Source: Serratia symbiotica
GTDB lineage: Bacteria; Pseudomonadota; Gammaproteobacteria; Enterobacterales; Enterobacteriaceae
NCBI GenBank assembly: GCA_900155695.1
Contig: FUHL01000001.1
Coordinates: 496,001 to 560,000, forward strand
DNA length: 64,000 nt
Direction of reading: 5' to 3'
Positions 14,923 to 25,670 of this stretch are shown piece after piece (the first letter of the stretch is position 1; each line of letters begins with the position of its first letter). The notes under the pieces are model-generated. The model saw nothing but the letters and a program-made list of their open reading frames with translations. It did not search any database and was not told where the DNA came from. Position numbers and translations under genes: made by a program.

Positions 14923-16797
14923 TTAATATTCTTCAGCAGAAGAAAGCTTTATTTTTGCATCTTTCCGCAGACTAGAAAGTAAAGAGAAAAATGTAGCATT
15001 CGACCAAGTCTCTTCCATCTTTTTAATAAATTTTTTCATCTCATGTTCTGACAAATATCTAGGGACAATCGCATCCAGTACGAATAGTACTATATTTTCA
15101 TGACTATCTTGTGATATACCGTAAATTGGTATTTTACCTGGATGTGGCAGTGAGAAAATAGTTTCTATTAACGGATTATATCCTATAGTACGTACTATTT
15201 TTTTTATACTTCCAAAGCTTATGCCGGCAGCTTTCATTGCTTCTCCACCTGTACCTTTCTTCAATTCTACTAAAATTTGCTCGCCTTGTATTTTTGCTTT
15301 TTCTAAGGCTTTATTGTGTTGAAGGATCTCAGCTATACGATCTGAAATCTGATTAAAAGAAGCAATGCTCTCCGCTTTATACGCAGTTATGCGTATTATA
15401 AATGACCGATTACTGTCAATGGTAATTAGATCTGCATTATTCACAGGCATGCTGTTATCGTCAAGCAGTACATTATTAAAGATGGATTGCACTATAGGTT
15501 TAAAATTAAGAGAGGTAGGAATGTTATCACGGGTAAACCAATCCGTTTGTGTCGCTTTTATTCCAACTATTTTTTCGATCGAATTCATCGATAGATTATC
15601 GTTAATTATTGCCTTTCTTACCTTATTTTGTAGCATATGATAAGCATTTAACGATTTTGCCTGGCGGATATATTTAACTATATCCTCCTGTACATCACTT
15701 AAGAGCTTAATTTTCTTAGGTTCTATATCGTTTAGACGAACGATTAAATAACCTATAGAAGACTTAAGTACGGTAGACAACTGACCCTTTTCAGTCAGAT
15801 GAGCTTTTTTTATGTCATCATCAGTCGTTTCAGGTTCCATCCAGCCTATATTACCTCCAGTACTACGTGATAGTATATCGATAGATTTACTTTTTGCTAG
15901 AATAAAAAAATCACCACCTTGTTTTAGCTTATTCAGCACCTCATTAGCTTCTGTCTCAGTTTTTAACTGTATCACGCTATAGTGTTTGCGCTCTGGTTGA
16001 GTATAACTAATTTTATGTTTTTCATAATAAGAAATAATCTCTGCATCGCTAACGTTTATTTTTTCTTGTATAGATAAAGTATTCAATGGAATATAACTTA
16101 TTTTAATCTGTTCTGGTACGATAAATTTACTTTGATGTTCTTTGTAATAGGTTTTTAGTTCATTTTCACTAACTTTTTGATTCGATTGTAACTTGCTTAT
16201 CTCAATTGTCGCTAAGCGCACATTGCGCTGCTGTAAAACTAACGCTGCCATTTTCTGTAATTCAGTAGGTAACACGAAGCTCGATTTGTCTAATGCTTGC
16301 ATTAGTTGCTGAAGCATTAATTGTTGTCGCATAGATTGCGCAAAATTATCTGCGGTATAACCTATACTACTTAGTATACTGAGATACTTAACGTTAGAGA
16401 ATATACCATTAGTTTGGAAGTAAGGGATATTACGGATAGCATTTTTAATTTGCTCATCACTGACAATTAGACCTAATTTATTAGCGTACTGAGTTAAAAG
16501 TATATTGTCAATTAACTTTGATAATACCTGTTTTCGTAGGTCCTTCATATAGCCTTTATTGTCTGATAGTGCAGAAAAATCCTCATGTAGTTCTTGTTGT
16601 AGCCGTTGCTGCTCACTTTGAAAAAGTTGTTCTAGTTGAGTATTTTTAATTACTTCTCCATTTACCTTCGCTGCATAATCTACGAAACCTCCGATTAAAT
16701 AATTACCTATCCCAGTTAAAATGAATGAAATAATAATAAGAGATAAGATAATTTTAATTACTACGTGTTTTGCAGCTATGCGTAAATTTTCCATCAT
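14923..16797 (-). CDS. ppiD: Periplasmic folding chaperone PpiD (SurA-like, PpiC domain)
   Basis: Membrane-anchored periplasmic chaperone near the SecYEG exit that helps newly exported proteins fold. I start at ATG 16797 (MMENLRIAAKHVVIK), giving 624 residues (E. coli 623); an upstream ATG would add 19 residues with no counterpart. One N-terminal membrane anchor (ISFILTGIGNYLIGG, about residues 16-36) is followed by a SurA-N-like region and a parvulin/PpiC-like domain at about 250-350, recognisable from RKHYSVIQLKTETEANEVL and GGNIGWMEPE, then a C-terminal domain ending in LRKDAKIKL. The parvulin domain of PpiD is catalytically weak in E. coli, so a holdase role is likely. It follows lon, as in E. 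coli, except that the hupB gene between them has decayed. Confidence 0.93.
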   Translation of the reverse strand: MMENLRIAAKHVVIKIILSLIIISFILTGIGNYLIGGFVDYAAKVNGEVIKNTQLEQLFQSEQQRLQQELHEDFSALSDNKGYMKDLRKQVLSKLIDNILLTQYANKLGLIVSDEQIKNAIRNIPYFQTNGIFSNVKYLSILSSIGYTADNFAQSMRQQLMLQQLMQALDKSSFVLPTELQKMAALVLQQRNVRLATIEISKLQSNQKVSENELKTYYKEHQSKFIVPEQIKISYIPLNTLSIQEKINVSDAEIISYYEKHKISYTQPERKHYSVIQLKTETEANEVLNKLKQGGDFFILAKSKSIDILSRSTGGNIGWMEPETTDDDIKKAHLTEKGQLSTVLKSSIGYLIVRLNDIEPKKIKLLSDVQEDIVKYIRQAKSLNAYHMLQNKVRKAIINDNLSMNSIEKIVGIKATQTDWFTRDNIPTSLNFKPIVQSIFNNVLLDDNSMPVNNADLITIDSNRSFIIRITAYKAESIASFNQISDRIAEILQHNKALEKAKIQGEQILVELKKGTGGEAMKAAGISFGSIKKIVRTIGYNPLIETIFSLPHPGKIPIYGISQDSHENIVLFVLDAIVPRYLSEHEMKKFIKKMEETWSNATFFSLLSSLRKDAKIKLSSAEEY

Positions 16798-17234
16798 CGT
16801 ATAATAATATTCCACTGCGATGTTAATTAATAATTTTATATAGAATGGTGTCATCTATCCAATACAAATGTAATAAGTGCATCATCACGATGCCTAACGT
16901 ATCTTACCTCACTCATGTCTTAACGTCAGGTAATTATTTGTTCATATCTCAGTTGCGTGATACGCTACAATACTGGCTATCACTTAGCTATATCTTTCAA
17001 CACTTCCTATATCTAACAGCTGAAAAATTTAGCCATTGTGATAGCTTCATCTCTTCTACCTTTATCACCCCTTTATAATCAGCATGTTATAACTTATATA
17101 TTAACTTTTATAGTAAGGCAACAGTAAAAGTCATTCTGATAAATATTAGTGAATCACTAGCTTTATTCATCTATATCGATCAGCACTGTCTACATAAATG
17201 ATATAAAAATACTAACAAATCTACATATGCCTGA
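16798..17234. other. Intergenic region ppiD-lon
   Basis: 437 bases between the ppiD start and the lon stop. Apart from the probable hupB remnant (16860-17050) I see no feature. ppiD must be transcribed either by read-through from lon or from a promoter in here. Confidence 0.5.
16860..17050 (-). pseudogene. hupB: Probable remnant of hupB (HU beta)
   Basis: This is the place hupB occupies between lon and ppiD in E. coli. Reading the minus strand from ATG 17050, the start MKLSQWLNFSA resembles MNKSQLIDKIA of HU. After a frame change, VIASIVAYHATE resembles the AIIASVTESLKE helix, and VRYVRHRD resembles the KERAARTGRN arm. Several stops and at least one frameshift interrupt it, so no functional HU beta is made. 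The match is moderate and relies partly on synteny. Confidence 0.45.
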
Positions 17235-19631
17235 TCAGGGATGAGTGTTCTCAACAATATTAGGTTTTGTCACTGTGTTAAGTGTATTGGATGTAAGTGC
17301 TTTAAAAGATGGATATTGTAAAGTCATTTCTAAAACTTCATCAATTCTTTGTATTGGATGAATATCTAGATCGGCAATAACGTTCTTAGGGATTTCTTCT
17401 AAATCTCTTTTATTTTCATAAGGAATGAGTACAATTTTAATTCCACCACGATGTGCCGCTAGTAATTTCTCTTTTAAACCACCTATTGGCAAGACTTGAC
17501 CACGTAAAGTAATCTCACCTGTCATTGCTACATCAGCCCGAACTGGATTATCAGTTAGACAAGAAACTAGAGCAGTACACATCGCAATGCCAGCACTCGG
17601 ACCATCTTTCGGTGTGGCGCCTTCTGGTACATGGACGTGTATATCGCACTTTTCATAAAAATTAGCGTTTATACCTAGTTTTTCTGCGCGGGAACGCACT
17701 ACAGTTAGAGCTGCCTGGATTGATTCTTGCATGACTTCACCTAGGGATCCAGTGTAAGTTAGTTTGCCCTTGCCTGGCATAGAAGCAGTTTCAATAGTCA
17801 GCAAATCTCCGCCTACTTCTGTCCACGCTAAGCCGGTAACTTGACCTATTCGGTTTTGTGTATCTGCCCGCCCATAGTCGACACGCTGTGCGCCAAGATA
17901 ATCTTTTAAGTTATCGCTAGTAATGTTAATATTTTTGATTTTTTTTTCTATTAATAGCGTTTTAACAGTTTTACGGCATATCTTAGAGATCTCTCGTTCT
18001 AAATTACGCACGCCAGCTTCACGGGTATAATAGCGTATTATGCTTATAATAGCGCTATCAGTCACTACTAGTTCTTTTTGCTGTAACGCATTTCTCTCCA
18101 TCTGTTTAGGTAACAAATGTTTTTTTGCTATGTTAAATTTCTCATCCTCGGTATAACCAGAGAGTCTTATGACTTCCATACGATCAAGTAAAGGCCCTGG
18201 AATATTCATCGAGTTTGAAGTTGCGACAAACATAACATCAGATAGATCATAGTCTACTTCTAAGTAGTGATCATTAAAGGCTACGTTTTGCTCTGGATCT
18301 AACACTTCAAGTAATGCAGAAGCTGGATCACCACGCATATCTAACGACATTTTATCGATTTCATCTAACAAGAATAACGGATTCTTCACCCTAATTTTAG
18401 TCATTTTTTGAATTAACTTTCCTGGCATGGAACCGATATATGTTCGCCTATGTCCGCGAATTTCAGCTTCATCTCGTACACCACCCAATGCCATACGTAC
18501 ATACTGACGTCCCGTTGCTTTAGCAATCGACTTACCTAAAGATGTTTTACCGACGCCTGGCGGCCCTACTAGACAAAGAATAGGTCCCTTAATTTTACTG
18601 ATGCGATTCTGCACAGCAAGATACTCAAGAATGCGATCTTTGACGTGCGTCAAACCATAGTGATCAATATCTAGTACTTCTTGCGCCTTGAGTAAATTTT
18701 TTTTAACTTTACTGCGTGCATGCCATGGGACTTGCAGCATCCAATCTATATAACTACGTACCACCGTCGCTTCTGCAGATATTGGTGACATCATTTTTAG
18801 CTTTTGCAATTCTGCTTCTGTTTTTTCACGAGCTTCTTTAGGCATCTTTACTGCTGCAATCTTGCGTTTTAGCGCTTCATGCTCGTCAGGTATATCATCC
18901 ATTTCACCGAGTTCTTTTTGAATTGCTTTCATTTGCTCATTTAGATAGTATTCACGTTGACTTTTTTCCATCTGTTTTTTAACACGATTACGAATTCTTT
19001 TTTCTATCTGTAATAGATCAATTTCTAATTCCATAATCCCCATTAAGTATTCCAACCGTTCATTACTATTAAACATCTCTAACACTGACTGCTTATCGTT
19101 AAGTTTTAGCGGCATATGTGCGGCGATAGTATCCGCTAAACGTGCAGCATCATCGATGCTATTCAGTGAGGTTAATACTTCAGGCGGTATTTTTTTATTT
19201 AATTTAATATAACCTTCAAACTGGTTAATTGCAGTGCGTACTAATACTTCTTGTTCACGCTCATCAATCGCTGGTAACTTAAGGTATTCTACTTCTGCAA
19301 TAAAATACTCCCCACTGTCAGAAAGCGTAGTAATATGTACACGCTGTAATCCCTCCACTAGAACTTTAACTGTTCCATCTGGCAATTTTAGCATTTGTAG
19401 AATTGATGCTACAGTTCCGACATAAAATAAATCATTAATGCTAGGTTCGTCTGTTGAGGCTTCTTTCTGCGCTACTAACATAATCTTTTTGTCATAATCC
19501 ATAGCCGCTTCTAAACATCGAATCGATTTTTCTCGGCCAACAAATAAAGGTATTACCATATGCGGATAAACCACCACGTCGCGTAATGGCAAAACGGGGA
19601 TTTCAATGCGTTCGGAATGCTCAGCGTTCAT
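17235..19631 (-). CDS. lon: ATP-dependent protease La (Lon)
   Basis: Cytoplasmic AAA+ serine protease that degrades misfolded and short-lived regulatory proteins. At 798 residues it exceeds E. coli Lon (784) by a divergent C-terminal tail. The order is N-terminal substrate domain, coiled coil with [20 protein letters not shown], Walker [10 protein letters not shown] (about residue 356), Walker B LFLLDEID, and the C-terminal protease domain with catalytic Ser in [11 protein letters not shown] (about 679) and Lys in [14 protein letters not shown] (about 722). All catalytic residues are present. The ATG start is preceded by an aagagagagctct leader very like that of E. coli lon. A conserved sigma-32-type promoter lies upstream (19720-19748), so heat-shock control seems to survive. 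Confidence 0.98.
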   Translation of the reverse strand: MNAEHSERIEIPVLPLRDVVVYPHMVIPLFVGREKSIRCLEAAMDYDKKIMLVAQKEASTDEPSINDLFYVGTVASILQMLKLPDGTVKVLVEGLQRVHITTLSDSGEYFIAEVEYLKLPAIDEREQEVLVRTAINQFEGYIKLNKKIPPEVLTSLNSIDDAARLADTIAAHMPLKLNDKQSVLEMFNSNERLEYLMGIMELEIDLLQIEKRIRNRVKKQMEKSQREYYLNEQMKAIQKELGEMDDIPDEHEALKRKIAAVKMPKEAREKTEAELQKLKMMSPISAEATVVRSYIDWMLQVPWHARSKVKKNLLKAQEVLDIDHYGLTHVKDRILEYLAVQNRISKIKGPILCLVGPPGVGKTSLGKSIAKATGRQYVRMALGGVRDEAEIRGHRRTYIGSMPGKLIQKMTKIRVKNPLFLLDEIDKMSLDMRGDPASALLEVLDPEQNVAFNDHYLEVDYDLSDVMFVATSNSMNIPGPLLDRMEVIRLSGYTEDEKFNIAKKHLLPKQMERNALQQKELVVTDSAIISIIRYYTREAGVRNLEREISKICRKTVKTLLIEKKIKNINITSDNLKDYLGAQRVDYGRADTQNRIGQVTGLAWTEVGGDLLTIETASMPGKGKLTYTGSLGEVMQESIQAALTVVRSRAEKLGINANFYEKCDIHVHVPEGATPKDGPSAGIAMCTALVSCLTDNPVRADVAMTGEITLRGQVLPIGGLKEKLLAAHRGGIKIVLIPYENKRDLEEIPKNVIADLDIHPIQRIDEVLEMTLQYPSFKALTSNTLNTVTKPNIVENTHP

Positions 19632-19719
19632 AGAGCTCTCTCTTATTTTTAATTTCCGCTAGGTTTCTAAGACATTGATAAAATATCAAAAGTATATATT
19701 TACAAAATCTTCTTGTTAG

Positions 19720-19748
19720 TATATGGGGATTAACTGTTGACATTCAAC
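19720..19748 (-). promoter_or_regulatory. Heat-shock (sigma-32) promoter of lon
   Basis: On the minus strand a GTTGAATG element is followed, with spacing near 13-14 bases, by CCCCATATA. This matches the sigma-32 consensus (CTTGAAA / CCCCATNT) and closely resembles the E. coli lon heat-shock promoter as I recall it. It lies about 90 bases before the lon ATG. A perfect 10-bp inverted repeat (19731-19740 and 19744-19753) overlaps the -35 side. Confidence 0.75.
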
Positions 19749-19763
19749 AGTTAGCATATAGAA

Positions 19764-19785
19764 AATGGGGGATATATCCCCCATT
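19764..19785 (-). terminator. 22-base perfect palindrome after clpX
   Basis: A fully self-complementary 22-mer with arms aatggggga and tcccccatt around tata lies 37 bases after the clpX stop. Its GC-rich core stands out in this AT-rich DNA. It is placed as a clpX transcription terminator just before the lon promoter, although there is no long T-run after it. Confidence 0.6.
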
Positions 19786-19822
19786 AGTATGTTCTAGCAG
19801 TATGATGTAAATCATGCAATAT

Positions 19823-21094
19823 TTATTCACTTACAGACTGCGCTGCCTGTTTGCTGTAAATGAGCATTGGTTTTGATTTACCCAATATTACCGATTCGTC
19901 GATGACTACTTTGTATACTCTATTCATAGAGGGTAGATCGTACATAGTATCAAGCAGTGCACCTTCTACGATTGATCGTAGACCACGAGCTCCAGTTTTG
20001 CGTTTCATTGCTTTTTTAGCAATAGCATTTAAAGCCTTATCACAAAATTCAAGTTCAGTACCTTCTAGATTAAAGAAAGCCTGATATTGCTTAGTTAAAG
20101 CATTTTTTGGTTCTTTCAGAATCTGAATCAATGCCTCTTCACTTAGCTCGCCTAGTATTGCTACTACCGGCAGACGACCAATAAATTCAGGGATAAGACC
20201 AAATTTTATCAAATCTTCTGGTGCTGCCTGTAGTAATAATTCTCCTTCGGTTGCTCTCTCAGATTCTCCTGTAACAATTGCTCCAAAACCAATACTAGAA
20301 CCCTTATTTACACGCTTAGCAATCACTTTATCCAAACCAGCAAAAGCACCTCCGCAAATAAACAATATCTTTGAGGTATCAACTTGTAGGAATTCTTGCT
20401 GTGGATGCTTACGCCCACCTTGAGGAGGAACAGCTGCGATAGTACCTTCAATTAGCTTGAGTAGCGCTTGTTGGACACCCTCGCCTGACACATCACGGGT
20501 AATAGATGGATTATCTGATTTACGCGAAATCTTATCAATTTCATCAATGTATACGACACCACGCTGCGCTTTCTGTACGTCGTAGTCACATTTTTGTAAT
20601 AATTTTTGAATAATATTTTCTACGTCTTCGCCTACATAACCAGCTTCAGTTAATGTAGTAGCATCAGCCATGGTGAATGGTACATCTAGAAAACGTGCCA
20701 AGGTTTTCGCTAGTAATGTCTTTCCGCTACCAGTGGGTCCAATTAATAAAATGTTGCTTTTTTCCAACTCAATACTATTTTTAGTATCGCTATTGTGTAG
20801 TCGTTTATAATGGTTATACATAGCTACTGCTAGTACTTTCTTTGCTTGTTCTTGTCCAATAACATAGTCATCTAGATGATGTCGAATTTCATGCGGCGTA
20901 GGTAGCTTACTATGTTTATGCTGCTGTACAGCATCATTAGTCTCTTCTCGAAGAATGTTGTTACACAGGTCAATACATTCATCGCAGATATACACTGACG
21001 GACCGGCAATAAGTTTACGTACTTCATGCTGGCTTTTACTACAGAAAGAGCAGTATAAGATCTTTTCTGAACCGTCTTGGCGTCTATCTGTCAT
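19823..21094 (-). CDS. clpX: ClpX, ATPase subunit of ClpXP
   Basis: AAA+ unfoldase that selects tagged substrates and feeds them to ClpP. Its 423 residues match E. coli ClpX (424). The N-terminal zinc-binding domain has four cysteines (YCSFCSKSQ and [10 protein letters not shown]). Walker A is GPTGSGKT (about 118), Walker B VYIDEIDK. The ClpP-docking IGF loop is present (SSIGFGAIV), as are the sensor-2 region and the arginine-rich [12 protein letters not shown] stretch. It follows clpP with a 144-base gap, the usual order. Confidence 0.98.
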   Translation of the reverse strand: MTDRRQDGSEKILYCSFCSKSQHEVRKLIAGPSVYICDECIDLCNNILREETNDAVQQHKHSKLPTPHEIRHHLDDYVIGQEQAKKVLAVAMYNHYKRLHNSDTKNSIELEKSNILLIGPTGSGKTLLAKTLARFLDVPFTMADATTLTEAGYVGEDVENIIQKLLQKCDYDVQKAQRGVVYIDEIDKISRKSDNPSITRDVSGEGVQQALLKLIEGTIAAVPPQGGRKHPQQEFLQVDTSKILFICGGAFAGLDKVIAKRVNKGSSIGFGAIVTGESERATEGELLLQAAPEDLIKFGLIPEFIGRLPVVAILGELSEEALIQILKEPKNALTKQYQAFFNLEGTELEFCDKALNAIAKKAMKRKTGARGLRSIVEGALLDTMYDLPSMNRVYKVVIDESVILGKSKPMLIYSKQAAQSVSE

Positions 21095-21238
21095 AAGTCA
21101 AACCTCTTCTTAATCGTTATCCTACAAGAATATTATAGCGAAATGTTAAGCTCTATATAACCCTTACGGTATATAGTTCATCCTAAACAGGATTCTCCAC
21201 ATTTAACCTGATTACTATATCTGAGCATTGATGCAATC

Positions 21239-21874
21239 CTACGATACGCTACGGTGGATAAGAATACTATCAACTAAACCATATTCTACAGCTTCATCTG
21301 CGCTCATAAAACGATCACGTTCAGTATCACATGTGATTTGCGTCAATGAATGGCCAGTATGCTCTGCCATCAATTGATTCATGCGTGTTTTTATTCTTAA
21401 CATTTCTCGCGCGTGAATTTCGATATCCGTTGCCTGACCTTGATAACCACCTAGCGGCTGGTGAATCATTACGCGTGAATTAGGCAAACAGAAACGTTTA
21501 CCTTTAGCGCCTGCAGTTAACAGCAAGGATCCCATAGAATACGCTTGTCCCATACAAATGGTACTAACATCCGGTTTGATAAATTTCATAGTATCATAGA
21601 TTGACATGCCTGCAGTAATCACGCCACCCGGTGAATTAATGTAGAGAAAAATATCTTTTTCTGTACTTTCTGCTTCGAGAAATAACAGCTGCGCAACAAT
21701 TAAGTTAGCCATGTACTCTTCTATTTGACCAGTCAAAAAAATAATTCGTTCTTTCAGTAATCTGGAATAGATATCGTAAGATCGTTCTCCGCATGGCGTT
21801 TGCTCTATGACCATCGGCACTAAAGCCATATTTTGTATAAATTTGTTTCTTGCGCTACTATATGACATGATCAT
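21239..21874 (-). CDS. clpP: ClpP, proteolytic subunit of ClpXP
   Basis: Self-compartmentalised serine protease; 14 subunits form the chamber that degrades substrates delivered by ClpX. The length is 211 residues (E. coli 207 including propeptide). The catalytic triad is visible: Ser in [11 protein letters not shown], His in [10 protein letters not shown], and Asp in the [13 protein letters not shown] region. The oxyanion loop [18 protein letters not shown] is intact. Two starts are possible: ATG 21874, with AGGAG six bases upstream, or ATG 21868, which gives [10 protein letters not shown] and aligns better with MSYSGERDNF of E. coli. In relatives tig precedes clpP; here the upstream 1.3 kb has no intact gene. 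Confidence 0.97.
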   Translation of the reverse strand: MIMSYSSARNKFIQNMALVPMVIEQTPCGERSYDIYSRLLKERIIFLTGQIEEYMANLIVAQLLFLEAESTEKDIFLYINSPGGVITAGMSIYDTMKFIKPDVSTICMGQAYSMGSLLLTAGAKGKRFCLPNSRVMIHQPLGGYQGQATDIEIHAREMLRIKTRMNQLMAEHTGHSLTQITCDTERDRFMSADEAVEYGLVDSILIHRSVS

Positions 21875-23199
21875 CTCCTAATATCAATTACCTTGTTAAC
21901 TGATGTACTACTAGTACACTAATGCTACTTAAGAATGATCATGATAGCTATCCTAAAGGATTGTACTTACTAAATGCTTATTACACGTTTTTTCATGATT
22001 CCAATGTCTAATCAAAAAGTGCCGGATTTTTACTATTCTTACATCATTGTAAATTTTAAAGTTAAACAAATCACTTCTTTATTCTAGTTCCTATTATACT
22101 ATTTAAGTAATATACCAAACATCAACATATATCTATCATGATGATGTCGTAAATGGACAATATGATTAAAATCTCATGCATAATAGCTATTATATTTTAT
22201 TATAGAGCTTAAAGAAACTCTATTGGATGTTGTTCTTTGAAAGAAATGACTGTTCATATCATCTCAAATTAATATAAATATTTTATTATATGTAATATAT
22301 TTTATTATATGTAATACTTTAATAAAAAATTTTAATTGATAGCATTAATCATAAGAGTACTTTAATTTATTTAAATGTATTGATTATTGGTTTTTTAATA
22401 GATTGAATAATACGTTTTAACGGTTTTGTTAAACGAGACAAATGCGCCATCTTACAATATTTTCTGCGTAAGTTTATTACATAGTAGTATTAAAACATTT
22501 TAAATAAATTTAATTTTTTTAAAAAAAAATAATAACAATTATTAAAATTTACGATTGTTTTATTGTGTTAGCATTCATCAATATTTATTTTGTTAGATAA
22601 AAAATTTTAAATATTTTATATTTTTAACTTTGATATATTAGGATTAACGTTATTTAATGTTTTTAATTAATTTGCATACTAGATATATATGTTTTAAAAG
22701 ATATAAAAATATTAAAGATTATATAAAAAATGTTAAAGTGCGCGTAAGTAAAAATAAAAAAATTATCAATTTCGCTTACTTGTTATCTTTCCAATACATT
22801 AACTTGATTTATGGAATCTCTTTTTTAACGCATGTAACTACTCAAAAGAGCTGCTATCACATTGAAGAATAAACATTTTATTACTTTAGAACTGCTATCT
22901 TGTAGCTGGCTACAGTATCACGTATTTATCTAGCCAAAAAAGTAAATATGAATGATTTATCTCATGGATAACGATGTGTTGATCCATGATTAACAAATCA
23001 CGATAGCCTGTTGGTATATTGATTAAATGTATTAATTAAATTTTTATTTTGTTATGTTTAAATACATGATTAAATTGACTGTGCTAATAAATATAGAAGA
23101 TCATGAACGCAATGAATCTTCACAATGAAATAAAAATTCAAATGAAAGCATATGACTAATAATATTATGTACTGTACTACTACTTTGTACTTAGGTTGA
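21875..23199. other. Gap where tig (trigger factor) would be expected
   Basis: Between bolA and clpP E. coli has the 1.3-kb tig gene. I find no open frame or recognisable trigger-factor segment here. The region holds an exact 19-bp tandem duplication (22279-22316). The 71-codon plus-strand frame near 22657-22872 is lysine- and isoleucine-rich, matches nothing I know and looks like chance. Confidence 0.55.
22279..22316. repeat. 19-bp tandem duplication
   Basis: Two exact head-to-tail copies of tattttattatatgtaata occupy 22279-22297 and 22298-22316. This is probably replication slippage in neutral DNA. Confidence 0.8.
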
Positions 23200-23505
23200 T
23201 TATAGTTCCTTATGGCAGCAAGGTGAAATAGGCACTCTCTCTTTTTGAATATGCCATTCTGTTACAGTATAAGCATGTAAAGTTAATGCATGCACACTGC
23301 CTTGCATTTCATCTGACAATGTTCCGTAGATTAAGCGATGGCGTGTTAGCAACCTTTGCCCAATAAAGCAATCACTAACTAATACTATTTTAAAATGGCT
23401 TTCTGAATTAATAGGAACCTTATGCATATGACTTTCGTTAACAATATCTAAATATGTAGGTTTACATGCCAATAATAATTTTTTTTCTATTTGTTTACAA
23501 ACCAT
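23200..23505 (-). CDS. bolA: BolA family protein
   Basis: Small protein that partners monothiol glutaredoxins in iron-sulfur cluster handling; in E. coli it also affects cell morphology under stress. Its 101 residues (E. coli BolA 105) keep the family core: NSESHFKIVLVSDCFIGQRLLTRHRLIYGTLSDEM followed by VHALTLHAYTVTEW. The conserved His of the RHR motif, the usual Fe-S ligand, is present. It lies upstream of the clpP-clpX-lon block on the same strand, as in E. coli, with tig missing between. Confidence 0.93.
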   Translation of the reverse strand: MVCKQIEKKLLLACKPTYLDIVNESHMHKVPINSESHFKIVLVSDCFIGQRLLTRHRLIYGTLSDEMQGSVHALTLHAYTVTEWHIQKERVPISPCCHKEL

Positions 23506-25300
23506 GTAATGTCCTTCATAATACTTTCATTATTCCGTATACGTATAAAAGCAAAATATATATTTTGTATCTTATACTGTGTAAAAAGATAAGCGACAGG
23601 ACAGTATCATTTATAAATATTATAATTATATAAAATATATCTTACATAAGCAAATGGTTTAATCAACTAATTAATATTTTGATCTTTCACAAGATGATAG
23701 AGGTAATTTTTTTATTGAATAAATAATATTTGTAATCACTTGTTAACCTATTATGTAAACTAAGTTACCTAAAATTTTATATAGAGATATACTCTAGATT
23801 TAAAAAAGTCAAGATATATAAGGTATAAAATGCTGTATATTTAATATAATTACGAGTATTGATACAAATTCGAGTAGTGACATTTATTATCAATGCCATT
23901 TATAATATATTTTACTATTTTATATTAAATATTTCTACTACATAGTAGAGTATGATAAAAATTTATAATGAAATGATTAATTTTTAATTTAAATGATGCT
24001 GTCATAAATTAAAGAAATTGAAATACTAATTAAATAATTTTTATGGCATCAAGTAATCAAAATAATATTTCATGATGTATTAATTTTAGTATATCTAATA
24101 CAAATTTTTCTGATTAATATAGTTAAAAATTAATTTTAGTGCAACTTTAAATATTTTGTGGAGAACAAAAAATATGTATATCCTATTACGTCATTATATT
24201 TACATTCGTAAAATAGCCCATACTAAATAGATAGGATAGCTATCTTAAAAATGATATAAAGATCTTTATAGTATTTTTATCAAATACTTGCTTTATTCTA
24301 TTATTCCTATGTCTAATACTTCTACCTTGAAAATTAATACCTAGTATCTATATTTACTTTTTCTGTTAATTAAGTTATGTTGTTATTCTGATCATTAAGA
24401 AAATAGGAAGTAAGTGACTATCAATGAAGTAAGTTATTATATGATTAATTGAACTTTATCCTATCAGTATTTTATCTTTATTAGTAAATAAACATTATAA
24501 TAAATCAATTTTTATTATATGGTATTGTAGTAAAAATAAATCGCTCGCTTACTGCTTCGACTTGTTCTATATCTATAATATGCAAATATTTACTATATTT
24601 TTTACTAAAGTTTATTCTACATTAACATTTTATTATTCTATTTATAAAAACTCTATTTATACAAAACTCTCTATAATCCTTCTAGATTTTTACATGTGAT
24701 ATTATCAATCTTTATTTATTATGGATTTACTAGTAATTTATATCTATTTTTAATATTGTAAGACTTCTTTCAAGCATGCTCGTTTATACTTGGAAATATG
24801 ATGTCTTCGTACATTGTTAATTCTTTTTATATATTAAAATTATATAAAGATCTATTATGCATTCTGCTATATATTTGGATCATTTTTTTTGAAAATATCT
24901 ACATCCAAATATAATATATAGTATATGCGCGAACTTCTTAACATACTATTCTTATAAACTAATGCCATTCCTTAATCTTACTGACGATATTCAAGAAATT
25001 TAATATTAATAAAATGGGCAATGTTTGAGATATAAAATTAAGCAGTTATAGATCGTAAGACAAGATGAAATACATGTAATAGCATGTTATGCTATAAAAA
25101 TAAAATGTTTTTTCATTGTCTAATATTATCTTTTATTACTGTACATCCCAATCATTAATACAATATAAGTTAATCTCATTTATATACTTAATAACCGAAA
25201 TTATTGCTTTGTAGAGATCGTTTTTATCAAAACACACAGAACGTAAAAACAAGTTAAATATTGCCATCAATAGCCTATAATAGAAAACTGGAGTATCAAT
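23506..25300. other. Non-coding region bolA-ybeD
   Basis: About 1.8 kb of AT-rich DNA between the divergently transcribed bolA and ybeD. It holds no gene remnant I recognise. A probable promoter for ybeD lies at its right end (25253-25281). Confidence 0.6.
25253..25281 (+). promoter_or_regulatory. Probable sigma-70 promoter of ybeD-lipB-lipA
   Basis: A perfect -10 hexamer TATAAT (25276-25281) lies 20 bases before the ybeD ATG. A poor -35 (gttaaa/ttaaat, 25253-25259) stands 16-17 bases upstream. AT-rich background makes chance hexamers common, so this is tentative. Confidence 0.45.
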
Positions 25301-25567
25301 ATGCAAAAAACTAAATTAAAAGAACTTCTTTCATTCCCTTGTCAATTTACCTATAAAGTATTAGGGCTAGCACAACCGCAGTTAATTGACCAAGTACATG
25401 AAGTAGTACTACGTTATACACTCGAAGAGTATCACTCACAAGTTAAAGTAAGCAGCAAAGGAAATTACTACTCTATATCTATCACAATAAATGCTATCAA
25501 TATTAATCAAGTAGAAACATTGTATAAAGCATTAAGCGAACTCGAAATTGTCCGTATAGTACTATAA
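25301..25567 (+). CDS. ybeD: DUF493 family protein YbeD
   Basis: Small conserved protein of the UPF0250/DUF493 family with an ACT-like ferredoxin fold. Its biochemical role is not established, but it sits next to lipB in many enterobacteria. The 88 residues match the family length (E. coli 87), with conserved [31 protein letters not shown] lies eight bases before the ATG. Its retention in such a reduced genome argues that it matters, perhaps for lipoate metabolism (inference from position only). Confidence 0.93.
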   Translation: MQKTKLKELLSFPCQFTYKVLGLAQPQLIDQVHEVVLRYTLEEYHSQVKVSSKGNYYSISITINAININQVETLYKALSELEIVRIVL

Positions 25568-25670
25568 AAATAATCCAAAACTATCAATCTAAAATACTCT
25601 ATGACACATATAGTGTTGACATCTTTCATAGCTTGCATGCGGATCGCAAATTAACACGCAATCAGCTATA

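Noticed and set aside
15365-15640. Several open frames of 60-160 codons antisense to real genes (for example within ppiD, lon, ribH, ubiD)
   Set aside because: They are shadows of the conserved coding strand, without ribosome-binding sites or homology.
22361-22460. Minus-strand 27-codon frame MAHLSRLTKPLKRIIQSIKK with an upstream aag
   Set aside because: Too short, no homologue recalled, and located in a decayed region.
22657-22872. 71-codon plus-strand open frame
   Set aside because: Composition is Lys/Ile/Tyr-rich as expected from random AT-rich DNA, there is no ribosome-binding site or known similarity, and it lies where tig has been lost.
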